A stretch of DNA of 64,000 nt from Thermotogota bacterium. GTDB taxonomy: Bacteria > Thermotogota > Thermotogae > Thermotogales > DSM-5069. A program made the position numbers and the translations under genes. Position 1 is the first letter of the stretch. Every line of letters begins with the position of its first letter. The notes beneath the pieces were generated by a model. The model did not search any database and was not told where the DNA came from. It saw only the letters and a program-made list of their open reading frames with translations. The stretch is taken from positions 123,852-187,851 of the forward strand of contig JAKPGA010000034.1 in NCBI GenBank assembly GCA_029551145.1, in the 5' to 3' direction. This document shows positions 17,802-26,822 of this stretch, one piece after another.

Positions 17802-20171
17802 GTGCTTGTACCAATGGAATGGCTAAAAGAATATGTCCAGACCAAATGGTCAGATGAAGAGATAGCGAACAGACTCACAATGGCTGGCGTGAGTGTGAAA
17901 AATATAATAATGCCTCCGATAAAGGGAAAGATTCTGAGTGCAATTGTTAAGAAGGTGTATAAACACCCACATTCTGACAAGCTTCATGTTTGTGAACTTT
18001 TCGATGGGACTGGATTGTACAGAACAGTGACATCTGACATGAATGTGAATGAAGGGTCAGTTGTGGCTGTTGCGATGCCAGGGACTGTTCTTGTAAATGG
18101 TTCTGTCGTTGAATCAGTGTCGATAAAGGGTGTTCTATCTGAGGTCATGATGTGCTCTTTGCAGGAGCTTGGGCTTGAAACAAAGTCTGAGCATGTCTAT
18201 CAAATAGAAGAAGATATCCCACTTGGAGAGGACTTGATAAGATATTGGAAACTCGATGACAAGACCATGGAAGTTGAGATAACCCCAAACAGACCTGATT
18301 GTCTTGGGATTATAGGTGTGGCACGAGAGCTTGCTACGCTTTGCGATGGAACTTTGCAACAGCCCGATATGATCTTTGATGCTGCAGACAATCATGTAGA
18401 GGATTTCGTTAAGGTGACAATAGAGGATCTGGATGGTTGTCCAAGATACTGTGCGGGTTTCATGGAATCTGTTGAGATTCGACCAAGCCCGATTTGGTTA
18501 CGTAGAAGGCTGATAAATGCTGGAATCAGACCTATAAACAACGTTGTCGATATTTCAAACTACGTAATGCTTGAGACGGGTCACCCTGTGCATATATTTG
18601 ACTATTCAAAAGTAATAGATGGACACATAATTGTCAGAAAGGCTATCAAAGGTGAGGAAGTAAAACTTCTGGATGAGAAGACTTATGCATTGAATGGGAT
18701 AGAAACTCTCATCGCTGATAAAGAGAAAATCTTGGCAGTTGGTGGCATCATGGGATCCTCTCAGAGTGGTGTTTCTGATTTAACCAAAGACATCATTCTC
18801 GAGGTGGCCTACTTCAATCCGGTGAGAATCCGTAGAAGCTCGAAGGCTTTGAATATAAAATCAGATGCATCATATCGATTTGAAAGAGGCGTGGATCCAA
18901 ACGATGCATTGATGGTCATGAAGCGACTTGTAAATCTAATCGAAAAGATTGCCTACGGGAAGGCTACACAGGGTTTCGTGGATGTCTATCCAAGAAAGAT
19001 AACTTCAAAATACGTCACACTTAGAAAATCAAGATTGTCTAAGGTTCTGGGTGTGACCGTCGAAGATGAAACAGTACAAAAGATTCTATCTTCCCTTGGA
19101 ATGAAAGTCGAAGATATGCAAGATCGGTGGCACGTTGAAATCCCGACATTCAGACCAGATGTATCGATCGAAGAAGATTTGATTGAGGAAATCGGGAGAA
19201 TTCATGGTTATGAGAAGATTACCCAGCAGATACCGAAAGTATCAGCGTCTGGCAAAGGTTGGAGTGATCTGAATACCTTCAGAAAAACCATCAGGCAGCT
19301 TTTGATCGGTAGTGGGTTTGATGAGACGGTAAGCCTTTCCTTTGCCTCTTCCAAAGTTGTCAAACAATCCATGAATGTTGAACCATTGAGATTGAAAAAT
19401 CCCATGACGGAGGACATGGATTGTCTTAGACCTTCGCTTGTTTTTGGTCTCATAGATTCGCTTTCTCACAATGCGAAGAGACAGATAAAGGATGTCAAAT
19501 TTTTTGAGATTGCGAAGGTTTACAATCTGGAAAACAGAACACCTGTTGAAAGAGAGAAGATTGGTGTTATCATGACCGGTCAGTTGAATGAAGAAGATTA
19601 CACAGATCATCGTTTCGTATCCATGCTGAATTTGAAAGGCGTTCTCGATGAACTATCTCACCACCTATCGGTAGATCTGCAAGTTGATCCAGCCCAGATT
19701 GATTGGCTAACCCCGGGTAGATCGGGATATGTTCAATTGGAGAATGAAACAGTGGGAATAATGGGAATGCTGAACAGTAAGTTCAATCAGATTTATGACA
19801 TCAAAGGAGAAATATACTACATGGAGCTCGATCTGGAAAAGATCTTTACTAAAAGCAAAACTGTGAAAGAACTCAAGGAAATCTCCAGCTTCCCAGCTGT
19901 TCGAAGGGATATCTCCCTGCTGATACCCGTCGGTTTTTCATCAAAACAGATACTTTCATTCTTCGAAAAATCGAATGAATACGTCGAAAAAGTTGGAGTG
20001 AGCGATGTCTACAAGGGAAAAGATATACCTCAGGACATGGTGAGTGTCACGTTCTACGTGATATACCGGGCCTCTGACCGTTCTTTAACTGATGATGAAG
20101 TCAACGCTGTTTTCGAAGGAACTGTCAGCGATATCGAGAAGCAATTCAATGTGAAAAGGAGATTCATGTGA
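17802..20171 (+). CDS. pheT: Phenylalanine--tRNA ligase beta subunit
   Basis: The 789-residue partner of PheS, which binds tRNA and carries the editing site. The N-terminal EMAP/OB tRNA-binding domain (VKKVYKHPHSDKLHVCEL), the B3/4 editing domain (NPVRIRRSSKALNIKSDASYRFERG), the B5 region and the C-terminal anticodon-binding FDX-ACB domain (SSFPAVRRDISLLIP) are all visible in order. GTG at 17802 is chosen because GGAGGG lies 6 bases upstream. The frame is open further 5' but only inside pheS. Confidence 0.96.
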   Translation: MLVPMEWLKEYVQTKWSDEEIANRLTMAGVSVKNIIMPPIKGKILSAIVKKVYKHPHSDKLHVCELFDGTGLYRTVTSDMNVNEGSVVAVAMPGTVLVNGSVVESVSIKGVLSEVMMCSLQELGLETKSEHVYQIEEDIPLGEDLIRYWKLDDKTMEVEITPNRPDCLGIIGVARELATLCDGTLQQPDMIFDAADNHVEDFVKVTIEDLDGCPRYCAGFMESVEIRPSPIWLRRRLINAGIRPINNVVDISNYVMLETGHPVHIFDYSKVIDGHIIVRKAIKGEEVKLLDEKTYALNGIETLIADKEKILAVGGIMGSSQSGVSDLTKDIILEVAYFNPVRIRRSSKALNIKSDASYRFERGVDPNDALMVMKRLVNLIEKIAYGKATQGFVDVYPRKITSKYVTLRKSRLSKVLGVTVEDETVQKILSSLGMKVEDMQDRWHVEIPTFRPDVSIEEDLIEEIGRIHGYEKITQQIPKVSASGKGWSDLNTFRKTIRQLLIGSGFDETVSLSFASSKVVKQSMNVEPLRLKNPMTEDMDCLRPSLVFGLIDSLSHNAKRQIKDVKFFEIAKVYNLENRTPVEREKIGVIMTGQLNEEDYTDHRFVSMLNLKGVLDELSHHLSVDLQVDPAQIDWLTPGRSGYVQLENETVGIMGMLNSKFNQIYDIKGEIYYMELDLEKIFTKSKTVKELKEISSFPAVRRDISLLIPVGFSSKQILSFFEKSNEYVEKVGVSDVYKGKDIPQDMVSVTFYVIYRASDRSLTDDEVNAVFEGTVSDIEKQFNVKRRFM

Positions 20172-20175
20172 ATCT

Positions 20176-21093
20176 GTGAAAATCTACGAATACGATCAAG
20201 ACCTACCCTTAAATGTTAAGAGAGAACGTTTTAGAGACTACTCATTGATCAGTTTCGATGCTGTCTACGAACCACAGATACCTGAGAGTAGAAGAATATA
20301 CCTTTACACCTTCGAGACAACAAGGCCATGGACAAACTTGATATTTCTTCACGGCATCGGCAATGGAAACATACCGTATTTGCTGTGGTTTGGAGAGTAT
20401 TTTCAAAGGCATGGTATACAGATATTTTTCATGATCCTTCCTTATCACGAAAGGAGGGCAAAACCCGAGTGGGTAGGTGGTGAGCCTTTTTTCTCACCAT
20501 CTCCTTCTTATTGTTCACGCATTTTTCATGAGGCTGTGAAGGATGTTAGAAGAACTCTTGACTACATTGAAGATCTTTCCCCTGTGCCAATTTCAATAAT
20601 GGGATTCAGCTTTGGAGGCATGATTACAACAATGTCTCTTGCTCTGGATAAGAGGTTGAAAAGTGGTGTGCTTGCCTTCACAGGTGGTGATTGGAGATGG
20701 ATAAACTGGTATTCACCCTACACACAGACACTCAGAGAAAATTACACTAAGTACAGCAATGAATACAATTGTCGGAATGAATCAAATTGCGTATCAAATA
20801 GGTCTCAGAGCATGAGAACTGTCGGAAAATTGCAAAATATCGATGATATATTTTCACTTTTCCCCGCGTGTTTTCATTACGATCCACTGAGCTATGCTCA
20901 GTTTGTCAACCAACCTGTGCTATTTTTACAAGGGGTTTTCGACAGAGTCATCCCGCATGGGAGTTCACAACTCCTTTTCGAGCACTTGCCAAATGCAAGG
21001 AAATCTGTTGTTCCTTCTGGGCATAAATCTTCGTACATCTTCAGAAGACTCATCGCACAGCGAACAATAGACTTTCTCAAAAGCTCCTCCTGA
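20176..21093 (+). CDS. Alpha/beta-hydrolase fold protein
   Basis: A serine hydrolase of unknown substrate. The nucleophile elbow GFSFGG places the serine at 145. The oxyanion HGIGNGN is at 59-65, and the acid and histidine are likely D256 (GVFDRVIP) and H283 (PSGHKSS). No signal peptide or membrane helix is present. It starts with GTG, four bases after the pheT stop, so it is the last gene of the long operon. Dienelactone-hydrolase-like or esterase activity is possible, but nothing in the context narrows it. Confidence 0.75.
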   Translation: MKIYEYDQDLPLNVKRERFRDYSLISFDAVYEPQIPESRRIYLYTFETTRPWTNLIFLHGIGNGNIPYLLWFGEYFQRHGIQIFFMILPYHERRAKPEWVGGEPFFSPSPSYCSRIFHEAVKDVRRTLDYIEDLSPVPISIMGFSFGGMITTMSLALDKRLKSGVLAFTGGDWRWINWYSPYTQTLRENYTKYSNEYNCRNESNCVSNRSQSMRTVGKLQNIDDIFSLFPACFHYDPLSYAQFVNQPVLFLQGVFDRVIPHGSSQLLFEHLPNARKSVVPSGHKSSYIFRRLIAQRTIDFLKSSS

Positions 21094-21138
21094 ACTCTGG
21101 AACTGTTCAGCCAATTTGTAAAAAAATCCCATGTGTGG

Positions 21139-21166
21139 TTGACTCAAGATATGTTTGGTGTATAAT
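21139..21166 (+). promoter_or_regulatory. Promoter for the TRAP transporter operon
   Basis: TTGACT (21139-21144) and a perfect TATAAT (21161-21166) are separated by 16 bp. The dctP-like start codon lies 65 bases beyond. The leader contains an inverted repeat around GGACACCACCAATGTATTTG that is not convincing as an operator. Confidence 0.7.
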
Positions 21167-21231
21167 TTTTTTTCGGACACCACCAATGTATTTGGTAGTC
21201 ACATAATTTTTTCACAGGGGGTGAACGTACT

Positions 21232-22254
21232 ATGGGTAAAGGCAGGTTTACAACACTCTTCTTGGCGATTTTTGTCCTACTTGCTGCATCATTGATCGCT
21301 GCTCCAAAGTATGTCTTAAGGTTCAATCACGTTCTTGCGCCGACGGAACCGTACCACGAAGGTTTTCTCAAGTGGGCGAAGGCTGTCGAAGAAAGAACAA
21401 ATGGCGAACTCAAGATCGAGGTTTACCACAGTGCACAACTCGGTGTTGAAGAGGACATCCTTGAACAGATCAGGGCTGGTGCAAACATTGGTCAGAACAC
21501 AGACTCGGCAAGAATGGGTATGTACGTTCCACCAATAGCCGTTATGAATGCGCCATACTTTGTGAATTATTTGGGTGCAACTACACCAGAGCAGGCCCTG
21601 GAAGTCCTCACAAAGCTCAAACAAACTCCTACGATGCAGAAGTGGTTGAAGGAGCTGGAAGAGAAGTACGGTTTCAAAGTTGTCTCTTACATGTGGATTC
21701 AGGGTTACAGACACTTCTTCACCAACAAACCAATCAGGAAACCCGAGGATTTGAAAGGATTGAGAATCAGAACGCCAGGGACTCCTATTTGGCAGGAATC
21801 CGTTCGTGCTCTCGGGGCTCAACCTGTTGCGATGAACTTTGGTGACATTTACACAGGTATTCAAACAAAGGCCGTTGATGGTGCAGAGTTGGTGTATGCA
21901 AACATTTATGGCGGAAAACTGTACGAAGTTCTCAAGTATGGTTCTGAGACTGGTCATATCCTGTTGATCAATTTCGAAGTTGTCAGTGCAAAGTGGTTCA
22001 ACAGCCTTCCACCAGAATACCAGAAGATACTGGTAGAAGAGTGCGACAAGGCCGGTGTGGAAACCTCTCTGAAGATCATGAAAGAACTGAATGAGAAGTT
22101 CAAACAAGAAGTGGTAAGTAAAGGTATGCAAATCATAACAGACGTGGACATCGATGCCTTCATGAAAGCAGGAGAGAAAGCTTACGAGGTCCTGAAACTC
22201 GTTGAAGCCAGAAACCAGCTTGTTGAAGAGTTGAAAACACTGGGAGGGAACTAA
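21232..22254 (+). CDS. TRAP transporter substrate-binding protein, DctP type
   Basis: Exported binding protein of a tripartite ATP-independent transporter, which takes up organic acids with sodium or protons. The signal peptide is at residues 1-24 (hydrophobic stretch TLFLAIFVLLAASLIAA). The mature part shows the family pattern LRFNHVLAPTEPYHEGFLKWAKAVEERTNGELKIEVY and the LRIRTPGTPIWQESVRALGAQPVAMNFGDIYTGIQTKAVDG block, including the conserved arginine that binds the carboxylate. AGGGGGTG precedes the ATG. Downstream enzyme genes suggest a sugar acid as ligand, which is inference. Confidence 0.93.
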   Translation: MGKGRFTTLFLAIFVLLAASLIAAPKYVLRFNHVLAPTEPYHEGFLKWAKAVEERTNGELKIEVYHSAQLGVEEDILEQIRAGANIGQNTDSARMGMYVPPIAVMNAPYFVNYLGATTPEQALEVLTKLKQTPTMQKWLKELEEKYGFKVVSYMWIQGYRHFFTNKPIRKPEDLKGLRIRTPGTPIWQESVRALGAQPVAMNFGDIYTGIQTKAVDGAELVYANIYGGKLYEVLKYGSETGHILLINFEVVSAKWFNSLPPEYQKILVEECDKAGVETSLKIMKELNEKFKQEVVSKGMQIITDVDIDAFMKAGEKAYEVLKLVEARNQLVEELKTLGGN

Positions 22255-22272
22255 CAATTCATTGATCTTCTG

Positions 22273-22302
22273 AGCCCAACTCCGTTTGGAGTTGGGCTTT
22301 TG
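22273..22302 (+). terminator. Internal terminator/attenuator hairpin after the TRAP binding-protein gene
   Basis: An 11-bp perfect stem (AGCCCAACTCC pairing with GGAGTTGGGCT) with loop GTTT is followed by TTTT. It lies between the binding-protein gene and the small permease gene of one operon, so some transcripts must read through it. It probably sets a high binding-protein to permease ratio. Confidence 0.85.
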
Positions 22303-22328
22303 ACCTGTCTTCTGCAGAGGTGATATGG

Positions 22329-22823
22329 ATGAAGAAATTGGACCAGTACCTTCTTGCATTTGAAAAAACAGCTGCGAAGATTCTCATAATTGTCATGATA
22401 GTTCTCATTTTCATGTCCGGTATTGCGAGGTTTTTGAGACATCCGACGAACTGGGCAGTTGACATGAGCACTTTCATGTTTGCTTGGGCATGTTTTTTTG
22501 CAGTTGATGTGGCTTGGAGAAACAACAAAATGATGTCAGTCGACCTTTTGGTAAAACGCTTTTCACCTAAGGTGCAGAAAATAATCAGATTGGTGAACTA
22601 TTTCATAATAGCATCATTCTTGGTCTATTTAATAATCTGGGGATTTAGACTGACCTACACGACCAGATTTAGAACCTTTGCTGGTATACCCAACTTCAGC
22701 TACTCTTGGGTGAACGTGAGTGTTCCAGTGGGTGCCATTCTTGCACTTAGAACAACTATCATAAAAATAGTCTTGGAGTTCAAAAAGATGCCCGAAAAGG
22801 TGCAGACAGAGGGGGCAAAATGA
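22329..22823 (+). CDS. TRAP transporter small permease, DctQ type
   Basis: Small membrane subunit of the TRAP carrier. It has four predicted membrane helices, with the family motif around RHPTNWAVDMSTFMFAWACFFAVDVAWRNNKMMSVDLL. Residue count (about 164) is standard. ATG at 22329 is preferred because AGAGGTGAT sits just upstream; a GTG at 22320 overlaps that ribosome-binding site. The large permease gene starts one base after its stop. Confidence 0.9.
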   Translation: MKKLDQYLLAFEKTAAKILIIVMIVLIFMSGIARFLRHPTNWAVDMSTFMFAWACFFAVDVAWRNNKMMSVDLLVKRFSPKVQKIIRLVNYFIIASFLVYLIIWGFRLTYTTRFRTFAGIPNFSYSWVNVSVPVGAILALRTTIIKIVLEFKKMPEKVQTEGAK

Positions 22824-22824
22824 G

Positions 22825-24108
22825 ATGACTTTGGTAATAATTGTTTTTGCGATCTTTCTGCTCATGGGCATGCCGGTCGCATTTGCTATAGGCATATCCG
22901 GATTTGTATGGTTCTTGCAAAACCCATCACTTCCTGTAACCATACCCATACAGGTGAGCCTGTCCCAGGTGCTGAATTTCACATTGCTTGCCATTCCATT
23001 ATTTATTCTGGCAGGTAATGTGATGAACTACGGAGGCGTCACCAGTAGGTTGATGAACTTTGCAGCGTCCCTGACCGGTCACATGAGAGGTGGGCTTGCC
23101 CAAGTGTCTGCGGTTTTGTCGACACTCATGGGCGGTGTTTCAGGTTCGAGCATAGCAGATGCAGCTATGGAGACTCGAATGCTTGGACCAGAAATGCTCA
23201 AAAGAGGCTATCCGAAAGGCTATGCGGTAGCGGTGAATGTGTGGACTTCTTTAATAACGCCAATAATACCACCGGGAATTGCCTTCATTATATATGGAAC
23301 CATTGGTCAAGTTTCCATAGGTAGGCTATTTGCTGCAGGTATAATTCCTGGTTTGCTACTAATGGTCGCATACATGTTTGCAATATGGTTATCGGCAAAG
23401 AGCATGGGGCTAAAACCAGAAAGGGAACAGCGTGCTCCTGCGAGCGAAGTCATGAGAGCTCTGGGCAAAAGCATCTGGGCCGTCATATTTCCTGTTCTGC
23501 TTCTGTTGGGTCTGAGAACAGGGATTTTCACACCATCTGAGGTTGGTTCCTTCGCGGTAGTTTATGGGCTTATAGTTGGCATGATCATCTACAGAGAACT
23601 CGATCTCAAAACGTTTTTCAAACATACCCTTGATGATTCCATTAACGACGTTGGAAGTGTCATGTACATAATAGCGATGTCACAGATCTTTGGTTACGGC
23701 ATGGTCTGGGAAAAGACACCGGAAAAGTTGGCAAGTTTCCTGCTGAACATAAGTACCAATCCCTATGTATTGATGACGATGATCGTTCTCTTTCTTATTT
23801 TCGCTGGTTTGTTCATTGATGCAACTGCATTAATCTTGATGCTCACATCCGTTTTGCTTCCCGTGGCAAGAAAGGTGGGACTTGATCCCGTGCACTTTGG
23901 TCTGGTTTTCATACTTGCAGCCGCGATGGGAAACCAGACACCACCAGTTGGAGCATCCATGTATGCGGGTTGTTCCGTTCTTGGTGCTTCTGTGGAAGAA
24001 TATACAAAGGCATCTCTGCCTTTCTTCATCGCAACAGTTATTGTTATATTTGCTGTGATGTTCTCTCCACAAATAGTACTGTTTCTGCCAAATTTGCTGT
24101 TCAAGTAA
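22825..24108 (+). CDS. TRAP transporter large permease, DctM type
   Basis: The ion-coupled transport subunit, 427 residues with about a dozen hydrophobic helices. Family features include GMPVAFAIGISG near the N-terminus, GGVSGSSIADAAMETRMLGPEMLKRGYPKGYAVAV, the IITPIIPPGIAFIIYG-type loop, and the C-terminal GNQTPPVGASMYAG. It is close to full family length. It is followed after 15 bases by the dehydrogenase gene, in the same operon. Confidence 0.95.
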   Translation: MTLVIIVFAIFLLMGMPVAFAIGISGFVWFLQNPSLPVTIPIQVSLSQVLNFTLLAIPLFILAGNVMNYGGVTSRLMNFAASLTGHMRGGLAQVSAVLSTLMGGVSGSSIADAAMETRMLGPEMLKRGYPKGYAVAVNVWTSLITPIIPPGIAFIIYGTIGQVSIGRLFAAGIIPGLLLMVAYMFAIWLSAKSMGLKPEREQRAPASEVMRALGKSIWAVIFPVLLLLGLRTGIFTPSEVGSFAVVYGLIVGMIIYRELDLKTFFKHTLDDSINDVGSVMYIIAMSQIFGYGMVWEKTPEKLASFLLNISTNPYVLMTMIVLFLIFAGLFIDATALILMLTSVLLPVARKVGLDPVHFGLVFILAAAMGNQTPPVGASMYAGCSVLGASVEEYTKASLPFFIATVIVIFAVMFSPQIVLFLPNLLFK

Positions 24109-24123
24109 AGGGGGAATGAGAAG

Positions 24124-24879
24124 ATGAATTTCTCAAACAAGGTGGTCCTAATAACAGGAGCCGGTTCCGGTATAGGTCGGACGGCTGCGATCATGTTTGC
24201 CGACAGAGGTGCAAGGCTTGCTGTTAATGACATATCAGAGCAAAGGGGACACGAAACCGTTGAAATAATAAAGCAGAGAGGTGGAGAGGCCGCTTTCGTT
24301 GGCGGAGATGTTGCGAAAGACGCCGAAAAAATAGTGAAGAAAACCGTAGAAACTTTTGGCAAGATCGATGTTCTGGTCAACAACGCCGGAATAGTCCCAT
24401 ACGGAAACATAGAGGAAACTTCCGACGAGGATTTCACAAGAACAATCGAAATAAATGTGAAGGGCCCATTCTTGCTCAGTAAGTATGCTGTTGAAGAAAT
24501 GAAAAAACAAAAATCTGGTGTTATTGTCAATATTGCGTCAGAGGCAGGCCTGGTTGGTATTCCAAGAAGATGCGTCTACAGTATTTCGAAAGCAGCATTG
24601 ATCGGTCTCACAAGATCTCTTGCTGTGGATTACGTAGATTTTGGCATAAGAGTCAACGCAATCTGCCCGGGAACAACTTACTCTCAGGGACTCGCCCAGA
24701 GAGTCAAAGCATCTGCAGATCCAGAAGAAACTATGAGAAGGATGGTTTCAAGGATCCCTATGAAACGGCTCGGCAAAGAGGAGGAAATTGCCTTTGCGAT
24801 AATGTTCGCTGCCTGTGACGAGGCATCTTTCATGACTGGAAGTATCATTAACATCGATGGTGGATCAACGATGATTTAA
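24124..24879 (+). CDS. Short-chain dehydrogenase/reductase (SDR)
   Basis: NAD(P)-dependent oxidoreductase of the classical SDR family. The cofactor motif TGAGSGIG is at residues 11-18, NNAG is near 89, and the catalytic serine lies in VNIASEAG. The YxxxK pair is Y152 and K156 (YSISK), and a PG-motif CPGTTYSQG follows. Length 251 is standard. AGGGGGAATG precedes the ATG. Sequence alone does not separate a FabG-type enzyme from a sugar or sugar-acid dehydrogenase. Its place between a TRAP transporter and a kinase operon argues for a catabolic dehydrogenase. Confidence 0.88.
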   Translation: MNFSNKVVLITGAGSGIGRTAAIMFADRGARLAVNDISEQRGHETVEIIKQRGGEAAFVGGDVAKDAEKIVKKTVETFGKIDVLVNNAGIVPYGNIEETSDEDFTRTIEINVKGPFLLSKYAVEEMKKQKSGVIVNIASEAGLVGIPRRCVYSISKAALIGLTRSLAVDYVDFGIRVNAICPGTTYSQGLAQRVKASADPEETMRRMVSRIPMKRLGKEEEIAFAIMFAACDEASFMTGSIINIDGGSTMI

Positions 24880-24969
24880 TCTCCCATTCTTAGAACTGTT
24901 ATACAGCAGCATACACCCATGAGATAGACTTTTCATCAAGGCATTAGGACGTTCTTAGGAGGTGAACTT

Positions 24970-25812
24970 ATGGATATATTGCAGATTCTGAGAGACAGTT
25001 ATAACTCACTGACCGACGCAGAAAAGAGGATTGCAGATGTGATTTTGAAAGATCCAAGAGGTGTTCTTGAGTGTTCAATAAGTGATCTGAGTAGACTTGC
25101 GAATGTAAAGAGTGAAGCCTCTGTGGTCAAATTCTACAGAAAATTGAATCTGAGCAGTTTCCAACAGTTCAAGGTGTTACTCGCCCAAGACCTCTCGAAA
25201 GCACCCTTGGAGATCGTCTATGAAGATGTTTCGGAAAAAGATGATTCAAAAACCATCACTCAGAAAATCTTCAAAGCAACGGTCAAAGCAATATTGGATA
25301 CGCTTGACAGCTTAGATGCCGAATCCGTAGAGAAGGCAACTACTCTGTTCAAAGAGGCTCAGAGAATATTGTTCTTTGGCTTTGCGGCATCTGCGGCTGT
25401 CGCGTTTGATGCTTTTCACAAATTCACCAGAATAGGGAAGAACTGTTTGTTCTCCAATGATGAGCACATCATGGCGACGATTCTCGCAAATTGCACTCAT
25501 AATGATCTTCTGGTTGCTGTTTCTCACTCGGGTGAAACAAAATCGATGGTCGCGCTTGCGAAAAGAGCTATAGAGTTGAGTGTGCCAGTTATTGCTATAA
25601 CTGGCAACAGGAAATCGAGCCTGGCAAGGGTGTCGACAATCGTTCTCTCGACAAATACAAGAGAAACACGTATTAGAACAGATGCAATGACGTCGCGCAT
25701 CGTTCAGCTGGTAATCTTAGACACGATCTATACCTTGCTTGCTGCAAGAGATACAAAAGCGATAGAAAACTTGAACAGGAGTCGTCTTGCGGTCTCCGAG
25801 CTCAAGTATTGA
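24970..25812 (+). CDS. RpiR/MurR family transcriptional regulator with SIS domain
   Basis: Likely sensor-repressor of the surrounding catabolic genes. The N-terminal helix-turn-helix of the RpiR type covers about residues 1-75 (LTDAEKRIADVILKDP...SEASVVKFYRKLNLSSFQQFK). The SIS sugar-phosphate-binding domain follows at about 110-250, with GFAASAAVAFDAFHKFTRIG and AVSHSGETKSMVALAKRA. Such proteins normally bind a phosphorylated sugar intermediate. It has its own TAGGAGGTG ribosome-binding site and a 90-bp upstream gap that may hold its promoter, although no clear boxes were found. Confidence 0.9.
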   Translation: MDILQILRDSYNSLTDAEKRIADVILKDPRGVLECSISDLSRLANVKSEASVVKFYRKLNLSSFQQFKVLLAQDLSKAPLEIVYEDVSEKDDSKTITQKIFKATVKAILDTLDSLDAESVEKATTLFKEAQRILFFGFAASAAVAFDAFHKFTRIGKNCLFSNDEHIMATILANCTHNDLLVAVSHSGETKSMVALAKRAIELSVPVIAITGNRKSSLARVSTIVLSTNTRETRIRTDAMTSRIVQLVILDTIYTLLAARDTKAIENLNRSRLAVSELKY

Positions 25813-25836
25813 TTTCACCTTTCAGGAGGGGATGGT

Positions 25837-26811
25837 GTGAAAACTGTACTTATTGTTACTCGTACCTTCGGCAAATACACATCAGAACCCATCGATTTGC
25901 TCAAGAATAACGGCTTTGATTTGTTGTGGAGTGATTCACTAAATCCAGATCTTTTGAGAAGGGCCGATGCGATAATCCTGGGAACGGGGAAGCTCACCGG
26001 CGAAATGATCGAGAATTCTTCTCTCAAGATTATCGCAAGGCATGGAGTTGGCGTAGATAACGTTGATTTGAAAAAAGCAACTGACTTAGGGATACCTGTG
26101 ACAATTACCCCAAATGCGAACACCGTATCAGTTGCGGAACTCGTAATAGGGTTGATCTTTGTCCTGTCAAGAAGATTAGTGGACGTTCATAACGAGCTCT
26201 TCGAGAAAAGAAAATTCTCATCCAGCGTTGGTATCGAAGTTTTGGGGAAGACGCTTGGCGTTATCGGTTTTGGTGCCATAGGCAGAGAAACAGCAAAGAG
26301 AGGATTATGTCTTGGTATGAGAGTTCTCGCCTACGATCCTTATGTGAGTCGCGAGGTAATTCATCAATATTCAGTCGAACAAGTTGATCTGGAAACTCTG
26401 TTGAAAACAAGTGATTTTGTTTCTCTGCATCTACCTCTCAATCAAACTACAAGAAAGATGATAGGCAAGAGAGAAATCCAGATGATGAAAAAAACAGCCT
26501 TCCTAATAAACACATCACGCGGCGGTATAGTCGACGAAAATGCCTTGGTAGAGGCTTTGAAAGAAAACCAGATCGCAGGAGCAGCGTTCGACGCTTTCGA
26601 AGTAGAACCTTTACCGGAAGACTCTGTACTCTATAACTGTCCCAAATTGATTCTCACACCTCATATTGGTGCACATACATACGAAGCAATATACAGAATG
26701 AACATGATGGCATCCCAGGCGGTAGTGGACTTCTTCAACAAGAAACTACCCCAACATATCGTCAATGTTGAAATTGTCGATAGACTTCTAAAGCAAGGTT
26801 TCTCACATTAG
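25837..26811 (+). CDS. D-isomer-specific 2-hydroxyacid dehydrogenase
   Basis: NAD-dependent enzyme of the PGDH/2-ketogluconate-reductase family. The cofactor motif is GFGAIGRETAKRG, with catalytic arginine in INTSRGG, glutamate in the FEVEPLPEDS block, and histidine in TPHIGAHT. The 324 residues lack the regulatory ACT domain of SerA, so a serine-biosynthesis role is less likely. Neighbours (SDR, FGGY kinase, TRAP uptake) fit a 2-keto-sugar-acid reductase. The start is GTG after AGGAGGGG. Confidence 0.85.
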   Translation: MKTVLIVTRTFGKYTSEPIDLLKNNGFDLLWSDSLNPDLLRRADAIILGTGKLTGEMIENSSLKIIARHGVGVDNVDLKKATDLGIPVTITPNANTVSVAELVIGLIFVLSRRLVDVHNELFEKRKFSSSVGIEVLGKTLGVIGFGAIGRETAKRGLCLGMRVLAYDPYVSREVIHQYSVEQVDLETLLKTSDFVSLHLPLNQTTRKMIGKREIQMMKKTAFLINTSRGGIVDENALVEALKENQIAGAAFDAFEVEPLPEDSVLYNCPKLILTPHIGAHTYEAIYRMNMMASQAVVDFFNKKLPQHIVNVEIVDRLLKQGFSH

Positions 26812-26822
26812 TGGAGGTGTAA

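Noticed and set aside
21316..22359. Long open frame on the minus strand opposite the TRAP binding-protein gene
   Set aside because: It covers a clearly functional gene on the other strand, has no recognisable domain and no ribosome-binding site; it is a codon-use shadow.
23763..24530. Minus-strand open frame across the dctM/SDR junction
   Set aside because: It crosses two convincing plus-strand genes and shows no family features.
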